64,000 bases of DNA, taken from contig JAALGZ010000024.1 in assembly GCA_015227615.1 (NCBI GenBank), positions 62,001 through 126,000 on the forward strand. The letters run 5' to 3'. This stretch comes from Labyrinthula sp. Ha (Eukaryota; Sar; Bigyra; Labyrinthulida; Labyrinthulaceae). The notes under the pieces were generated by a model. That model saw only the letters and a program-made list of their open reading frames with translations, was not told the origin of the DNA and ran no database searches. The first letter of the stretch is position 1. Every line of letters begins with the position of its first letter. Made by a program: the position numbers and the translations under genes. Positions 57,052-64,000 of the stretch are shown here, in pieces.

Positions 57052-59651
57052 TCAAATTCTGTTAAGGTATACTAAATCAAAATGAAACTGCAGTGTCCGT
57101 AGATCAGTCGAAACTGTTTGAACCAAATTTTCTAACCATGTTACATCATTGCTTTGAACAAGGTTGAAGCCAACAGTGCTATCATCTTTGATGAAAACAT
57201 CCACAATCTTTTTTGTTTCAAGGATAAACCTTGCAAATCCTTTGAAAACTAGAGATTCATAAATATACTTATCTTTTTCAACTAGAGACACAGTAATGAC
57301 AAAAACTGACAAGTTAATAGGGACATGGAATGCCAAGTCAATAGTACTAGACTCGGATGGCCTAATTCTTGTTCCATCCAACGCGGGGAGCAACTCAGGT
57401 AGAATAAAAGTATCTTTATTATCGCCAACGGGAATAAGTATCATTGTTTCTAGAGCAAGTTGCAAAACATATTTTTTTTCAGGTTCAGAATAGTCCTTCA
57501 ACAAAATGTGAAAAAGTTCTTTATTTAACTTTCCAGTGTCAACATAGTTTCTGTATAAACGAAATTTCTCACTTGGTATTCTAAAAGCAAGTTCGTGAAA
57601 GGTTGGATCTCTTATAAATTTTGCCAGGGCCTGGGCGAGATAAGAAGGTGCAAAAAATATAAAATTCTCTTCTTCGGATAAGTCTAGATTAGGAAAATAA
57701 CTAATTAACCCAGCTGTTGAGAAAGTATTAAGCATTTCTTCAACTTCCCAGACATCAAAACCACAAGAAGCCGCTTCTTCTTGAAACTTTCTCATGGTCA
57801 TTAAACTACTTTGTTCCCTACAACTATCTAGGAAGAGAATATGTGCTGTCAAAGTTTCGAAATTAAGAAAACCTTCCTTTAGCACATCTACTTCACCAGA
57901 AACAACTTTTACAACCTGTTTCTTAATGTCTCTAATCTGTGATGAGCTTTTTGCCGCTGAGTTTTCAACAGGGAAAAACATTGTGCTTTCATTTTCTAGT
58001 ACTGACATATTAGCTGATAAGTTTCCTAAGAAACTAAGAATCCTCTCGTTTAATAAATCTAAATCGGCATCCTCAGTATTTTTTCTCTTATATCTATTCA
58101 AATAGGTTCCAATTAACATAACCTTTGCTTTTGGTGCATTTCTTAAAATACTCTCGCACCAAAATTTCATTCTACCCAAATCTTTTCTTTTTAACTTCGT
58201 CATATTAAAAACAAGAAAATACAGAGAATTCGAATTCATAAAAATATGATGGACAGAGGAAAATATTTCTTGTCCACCAAAATCATACACACGAAAATAA
58301 ACTTCCCTAGTTTGAAAAGTTGGTATATCCGTTTTCATATTTTCCATGAACTTTTCATCAGCAACAGTTCTAGTAAGAAGTTCCTCTTCAAAAAGAAGTT
58401 TATACTTAGTTTCAACCTTTTTTTTACTATCAAACTCAAGAATAATTGATGAAGGAAGACTATTTTTAATCCTTTGGATACTCATTTGATATTTTGAGAG
58501 TGAAATCCAATCATAGTAGTATGAATTAATTGCAAATATATCAACATCATTGAGAAATAAAGTTGATTCATTGTTTACTCTGAAACTTCTACTGAATAAA
58601 CTTCTTATAGTTGAAGTTTTTCCAACTCTCCCATCACCCATAAACAAAACTGGACATTCCTTAAGAACCGTGTATCTATCGTAGTCAGCTCTTAATCTCC
58701 TCCTGACGTATACTTTTAACCTCCTTTGAAGAAATTTGGTATGAAAAATGTTATTCTTTGTAATTTCAAAAAGCAAGAGAGAAGGATGCGTTTCAATCAA
58801 CTGTTGCATTTTTCGCCTCTGGTTCTCGGAAACTTTAATTTTACCCAAACGTAAACTAAAAATAAAAAAAAAGTAAAAAAATACATGAACTTCAATAGAT
58901 ATTTCGAGGTGTTCAAACATTCTTGAGTCACTTTAATTATTTCTTTGCTGTTGACCTTGGTATCCTTTTCCTCAATGCTAAAAGTAAAATACAAAAAAGA
59001 TAAATAATACAACAAACTCTTTAACATTTTCATTTCAGAACAAGCTTTCGTGACCCTTAGTAAGGAAGTTGCGTTGAGATTATTTTCCTGCATGCTATCT
59101 TGAAAAAAACAAAAAAGATTACATAAGCAGATTTAGTTCTTGACCTTTGAGAAACTTCAAAAAAGAATTTTCCTTTGAAAACTGGCAAGCAGTAAACCTT
59201 AAACTAAGGACAAAGAAAAAGCTTACAAAAGAGAATCAACCTTCCAATTTTTCCTTATCTGTTTTAGTGCGGAGAAATTATCTTCATTAAAACAGCAATG
59301 TTGAAAACTAAACTCAGATAAAGTAACAAATGCACATCAACTGCTGAACCATTGGAAACTTTTCAAACCACATAGATATCATAGATCCAATAGCAAAGAA
59401 GTGACACCTTCTAAATCTAAAGATAAATGAAAAAAACAAATACCTTAAAAGATGGACATCTTTATTTATTTTCAACTGCAGCAGAAAGGTTCTAGTTTCT
59501 TTCACAAACCTGTCAACTTCTGCCGCTCTGTATTTCTCATCATAGGACCTAGAGTTGAGGAACACACAAAAAGCTACCATTGAAGCTTAAACAAGTCTTT
59601 ACTTTCTCTATGCTCGAACTGTTGTTTTATTGAAGGTGCTATAAACGACAT
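57052..59651 (-). CDS. LRR-Roc-COR (Roco) GTPase, eight exons
   Basis: Proposed exons in transcript order: 59651-59578, 59548-59444, 59416-59336, 59307-59227, 59203-59123, 59094-59011, 58977-58885 and 58855-57052, giving 800 residues. All seven introns (29, 27, 28, 23, 28, 33 and 29 nt) are GT..TAG and phase 2. Exons 3-7 each encode about one ribonuclease-inhibitor-like LRR, for example MQENNLNATSLLRVTKAC. The Roc GTPase follows: P-loop GDGRVGKT at 273-280, switch II DFGGQE at 391-396, and GTYLN at 449-453 where THxD is usual. The remainder fits a COR dimerisation domain (about 500-790). No kinase follows. Roco proteins act as dimeric switches in signalling. The start MSFIAPSIKQQ is the only ATG fitting the first exon; splicing is inferred from frame and repeat continuity. 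Confidence 0.82.
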
Positions 59652-62600
59652 TTTGTGATTTTTTCCCCACTTCAACAAATCAGTTTAGCGTTAAGAAAGT
59701 TGCGTATTCTCGCACCTAGATCTTTTCTCAGAGACTGCGTCACTCTTCCAAACAGGATAGATAGAAAACAGCTACAAAAGGTCAACAAATATAGTTTATA
59801 TTCTGAATACAACCCAAAATAATCGGCAGATAGAAGGCAGATTTCCAATAAGATCTTCTCTTTCAATGTTACAACGAAATGCTAAACGGATACTTGCAGT
59901 TTATATCATTCCGTTAACTGTTATCGGAACTCAATAAAGAAAAGGTCTCAAAAAATAAAATATTTGAAACTGCAGTTTGGTAAACATAATAATTCTATAA
60001 GTATAATATATATATAGAAAGATTTAGTGAAATAATACTATTGAGGTAAAACATGTTTTTTTTTATGAGAAAGATTCATCCAGTGTACTTGGAATCGTTA
60101 TACTTTTGTGTTTGTGCTTTCTCGTATATACTTTTCTTTTGACTCCGGAGTCAGATACTCCGAAATCTCATTGGTTTAATTTTTAATATCCCGAGATGAT
60201 TATGAAAAGGGAAAACCAGTAAAGCACAAATATTAAAAGAAAAAAGTCGGAAGCATCACGCCTGACAACGAAACAAAGGAGAACGAGCCAAACAATGATA
60301 AATTCAAGTTTCTACCCTCTATTGAAGCATAAGTTGACGTTAAAAGCACATTCAGCCATTTTCTTTCAAATAGATCAACCAAACTAACTACAGAGGATTA
60401 TATTTTAGGCCATAAATTGGATATAATAACCTTATTAAAGACAAAGGGAGTCCAACAGTTCATATTCGGATGGAAGCCATGTTCAACAGTATACGGTAAG
60501 TTTTCTTAACCAGCTAAACTTATTTTTAAAAATTGACAAAACAAATATTCCTCAAATGATCATGTATCAATGCTCAAGTCTGATATAACTCAACTGTTCA
60601 ATATATTTAGAGCTCCAAAGTAGATATTCTGATGGGAAAGAGTTTAAAGTAAATGCATATGCTCATCTAGATGTGGATCAAGGTATTTTGAAAATCAGAT
60701 CAAGCAAGCAAACGCCCGATGATTATATTTCAAAGAGCAATTTTCCACTGGAAGATGGCGCAAGGAAGCAAAAAAGATATTTTCTCTACTCTCCCGGTTG
60801 CTACTCAAGGGGTTGTTCATGTATTTTGCAGAGGAAGTTGTAGAAAAAACAGAATCTAAGTAGGATGAAGCAAACGAGACTGGGATAAGGTTGCGAGCTT
60901 TCCTCAATAGTGGGCGGTAGGTTGGCCGGTTCAACTATAATTCCAACAGTTATAGATGAAAAAAGAAGAAACGAAACAATAAATAAGTTTTGGGCTCAAG
61001 GGTTTTAGAAATTCAAAGTTCAAGGAACAAAAACGAAAAAAAAGGCTCCAAAAAGATAAATAAGTTCAATTAAGTCACCGTTATGGTAAGGATCAAACAG
61101 GAAATCGAATGAATAGTACAAATTAAGCTAGATCACATGCTTTAGAACTTTAATTAACTAAAGTAAGCCAATTTAGGGTTTAACAGTAATTCAAAATAGC
61201 TGTTAAGCTATAATTTAGTACTTCATTCTGTTTGTATCATAGCGGATTTTAGCAAATAAAGTTAGCTCAGTTTTCATCAACTAAAGGGAAGGTGACAAAT
61301 TCTCTACGTTTTCATCTTGTAAACCCGTGCAGCTGAGTACTTAGTCTACCAGGTTCAGATTGTAACTAGTTCATGAAGGACATGGTTGTCTCGCTCACAT
61401 CCACAGAAATTCCATTGCAGCATTTTTCGTGCAATTACGGGCTCGAGGCCTAAGTTTCATATACCAGTTGAAAAGCTCTTACCGAAGTGCCATGTGGTTA
61501 AGCGCACTGTATGGGGGGGGGGTCTTTTTTTACTCCAGAGTATTTTACTCCACTTTTGTTGATTGGTTAAATGGGCAATCGGGCCAGAAGGCCAACATTC
61601 ATACTTCGACAAAATCAAAACTTTACAGAAAAACAAATTTGTCAAGGATGATGTTAGAGCACAATCAAGAACTTAAAAAAAGTGATCAAAATACCATCCA
61701 ACTAATTCAATGAAATCAAAGTAGGGGCACTACCTCCACTGATAAATATTTGAAACGTTTACAAAGCTTGTTGGTGGTCGATTTAGGTGGAGAAAAAAGA
61801 ACGCCCATTAGTTTACAGTTCATGAAAGTGTTCAAAAGTTTAGTGCAACAACTAATATAAAAAGAAAATGTAAATTTCAGTATAGTGAGAGTTCTGATTA
61901 TACCTTTGATGTTAATATTAAGTTTTATTCTAAAACTTCTAAGTACAATGGTCAGATTCACAGCATTATACATGAAGGGCTTGACGTAGAATTTAATTCG
62001 ACTAAAAAAATACCAAGATGACTTAACAGTTGAAGGATATAAGTTCATTGAAAAACTTGGTTGAGCTGACATTCGAGCTAGTGCTCTAATTCTTGCACTT
62101 CATGAAAAATTTCTTGGGATTTGCTTCGAAAATCACCTTGTTAGAAGAGTCAAGAGAAAAGCTAGAGATGAAGGAAAGTTATCTGAAGATACCATTATGA
62201 GTAGGTTGGTGAAATGCGGAACAAGTTGTCTCAGTAGAGGAGGCATGGTTGAATTATATCTTAACAAAATAACAACAGGTAAAGCTACAGTACAAGGCCT
62301 ACCCTTTCAAGAACATTTACGCATATGATTAACAAAAGTCTACGAAGATTGGATTTAGATAGAAACGACGCATGGCCTTTCAAGATATCAACTGCTTGCG
62401 ATTTTTCCATTTGGCATAGACTGTTGCACGCACTGTTAATTTTGACTGCACTTTTATCGAAACAGAGAATATTTTTAAAGTTGTTCTTACTCTCAGGGTT
62501 CTTGGCCTAACTCATTCTTCCGTAGTTTTGAGTGGTAGAATTCCAGCTCTGCCTAGAGTTGCAGCAGTGTTAGAAGCTACCGACGTTCGATGTATTAAGC

Positions 62601-62937
62601 ACATTGCGACTACATTTGGACTCAGTTTGAATCTGCCTTGCTTGCACTCTGCCCGCCTTTGCAACCTACAAAACCCAAAATACATTGCCCAGACTAGTCT
62701 TCTTCATAGAAGGGATTTTCATCATCATCATCTGCCATTTGCTCCAGCTCTAAAAGGATTAAGGAGAATAGAAAGTTCAAACACCGAAGGACTGGGTTTA
62801 GGGTCAACATTCATTTTTCAACACGTTGAGAGCGTCATCTTTACCATCAGCTAAGTATGGTCGATTGCTTTCTGCGTGCTAAGAACTATGCACGGAAGTA
62901 AAGAGTAGTAAAGTAAGCATTCGCAACTGTTGTGAAG
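59652..62937. other. Region with plus-strand coding remnants
   Basis: Protein-like pieces occur on the plus strand but are interrupted: 60344-60500 (TFSHFLSNRSTKLTTEDY and on through TLLKTKGVQQFIFGWKPC), 60610-60760 (YSDGKEFKVNAYAHLDVDQG), 61560-61710, and 62080-62330 (KARDEGKLSEDTIMSRLVKC). They might be exons of one gene with small introns or, more likely given the stops, a dead gene. I could not recognise a family or make a clean model. A run of ten G lies at about 61513. Confidence 0.35.
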
Positions 62938-63102
62938 ATGAGTGGTGCTTTAAAAAGCAATTCAGAAGCAGTGTGTTCAGCTTCTGATTTATCCTTATCA
63001 CTGGAATCATCAACTAGTTTGGACTCGTTTAGGAAAAGGAGACCAAGACGCAAACCAGATGAAGGAAGGTCACAGAACAGACTGAACTTAAGTTCAATGT
63101 AA
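62938..63102 (+). CDS. Small Ser/Arg-rich open frame, doubtful
   Basis: A 54-codon frame starting MSGALKSNSEAVCSASDLS, Ser-rich, then basic (FRKRRPRRKPDEGR), with an ATG and a TAA stop. The composition looks more protein-like than its surroundings. It could be a small gene, the last exon of something in the remnants to the left, or chance. Confidence 0.15.
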   Translation: MSGALKSNSEAVCSASDLSLSLESSTSLDSFRKRRPRRKPDEGRSQNRLNLSSM

Positions 63103-64000
63103 ATATATGATATTTCCTTTTATACTCATTCACACAATTGAAGTTCATAGTTAATACTATAATCCGTAACCCTAGCCACATTGAACTTTCCAGGGGTACT
63201 TTTTTAACTCACATACATTCTAGCAGCACATCTGAATAACACCATTTTCCATAAAAACACTCTTATAAGAGAAAGCACCATAACTTAGATAACTTGTGCC
63301 CCCCTTTCTTTTTTGCTAAGTAGCTAGACTTTAAGACAACTTACCCTTTTGAGCTAGAATTCCAAAGTTTATTATGTTTTAAGCAGTTTCCATTCTAACC
63401 ATATTTTCGGAAAATCTTAAAACGAGAAAATTCCTTCAACTGCCTGAAAATCACAGCTATATCTTTGAAAAGACTTTCTTTAAAGCTGCAAGATCCATAT
63501 TTCATAGCCCTTGGATCAATATCTTCATCAGCCGATATATCTTCATCAGCTTTTTTTCCCTTTCACAAGGTCTTACTTTCTTCAATCTTTCAACATTTTG
63601 TGATTTGTAATTAATTTTGATTTTGGGAAATTAATTCATCCAATCAAAAAAATGGACTAAGATACTCGGGAGTACAAAACCATATTCCAGTATATGGGAA
63701 TTCATAAGATCCAGGCCAAAAAAAGGATTTACCGAAACATGTTAAAGAAAAGGAAAAGAAAGAAGCTTAAAGGTTAAGGAAACAGTTTTAGAGTATAGGT
63801 TCTTTAGGAAAAAAAACTAATCTTAATGTGCCGATCGGTTGATTTTGCCTTGTTTACCTAACCAGACACCAAGAAAATTTGCTTCTCGCAGGTAGTTGTT
63901 CGGGAATAAACGTGCACCAACTCAAACTAACTATTGTTTGATTATTTTTTTCATTGAATTAAGTTAAAGTAACTTCATACAAGATTGTTTTCACTATTAT
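63103..64000. other. AT-rich right end of the window
   Basis: No open frame or repeat that I can support, apart from a short doubled block ATATCTTCATCAGC near 63519-63550. Confidence 0.5.

Noticed and set aside
59095-59122. Alternative 24-nt intron ending at the first CAAG
   Set aside because: It would bring a stop into the downstream frame; the 28-nt version keeps the leucine-rich repeat pattern.
62528-62854. 108-codon plus frame near the right end
   Set aside because: Mixed composition with low-complexity His runs and no family features; may be part of a remnant but is not supportable as a gene.
1-64000. CRISPR arrays, operons, rRNA or tRNA genes
   Set aside because: None found by eye; the genome is eukaryotic and I saw no regularly spaced repeats or recognisable tRNA boxes. 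A tRNA scan was not possible here.

Overview
The window is nuclear DNA from an AT-rich eukaryote. The evidence is spliced genes, a LINE, an LTR retroelement, a 20S proteasome subunit and a ubiquitin-conjugating enzyme. Its clearest trait is very small introns: I could place 11 by reading frame and protein family, and they are 23-39 nt long with GT..AG ends, almost always TAG at the acceptor. The long Ser/Thr/Pro stalks and an LRR-Roc-COR protein are reminiscent of stramenopile-type protists, but I cannot name the organism.

Layout. 1-4139: minus-strand Ty3/gypsy-type retroelement, cut by the left edge. 4.1-9.3 kb: non-coding DNA and decayed coding remnants. 9312-15920: a 6.6-kb unit carrying an ADAM-like membrane metalloprotease gene; a second copy lies at 27091-33719. 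The protease genes are almost identical, while parts of the outer arms have diverged, which suggests gene conversion. 15921-19743: a decayed LINE abutting the right end of unit A; a 203-bp copy of its 3' tail sits just left of unit B. 20.8-24.8 kb: an AT-rich block with a type II membrane LRR-like protein and a divergent pair, a RAD6-type E2 (in-frame TAA before its C-terminus) and a broken stand-alone tryptophan synthase beta gene. The space between them holds two GGCC-type palindromes.

36.6-41.1 kb is the densest gene cluster: a mitochondrial-type acyl-CoA dehydrogenase (DmdC/FadE5 type, four exons), a Lys-rich hypothetical gene meeting it tail to tail, and an indoleamine 2,3-dioxygenase (two exons). 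The palindrome GGCCATATGGCC occurs exactly upstream of the dehydrogenase and of trpB, with a one-mismatch copy upstream of RAD6, 41-62 bp before each ATG. I read it as a core promoter element. Three separate genes follow: a WD40 protein resembling the TFIIIC subunit GTF3C2/Tfc6 (45.4-47.5 kb), proteasome beta1 (51.7-52.4 kb) and an eight-exon LRR-Roc-COR (Roco) protein (57.1-59.7 kb). In the Roco gene single leucine-rich repeats match single exons, three of them exactly 81 nt, and all seven introns are phase 2.

The several-kb gaps hold no gene I can support, apart from a dispersed ~190-bp repeat (47.9 and 50.7 kb, opposite orientations), a hairpin element near 26.8 kb and coding remnants near 60-62.4 kb. 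The genes do not form one pathway. Tryptophan breakdown (IDO) and a dead tryptophan synthesis gene share the window, but no link is shown.
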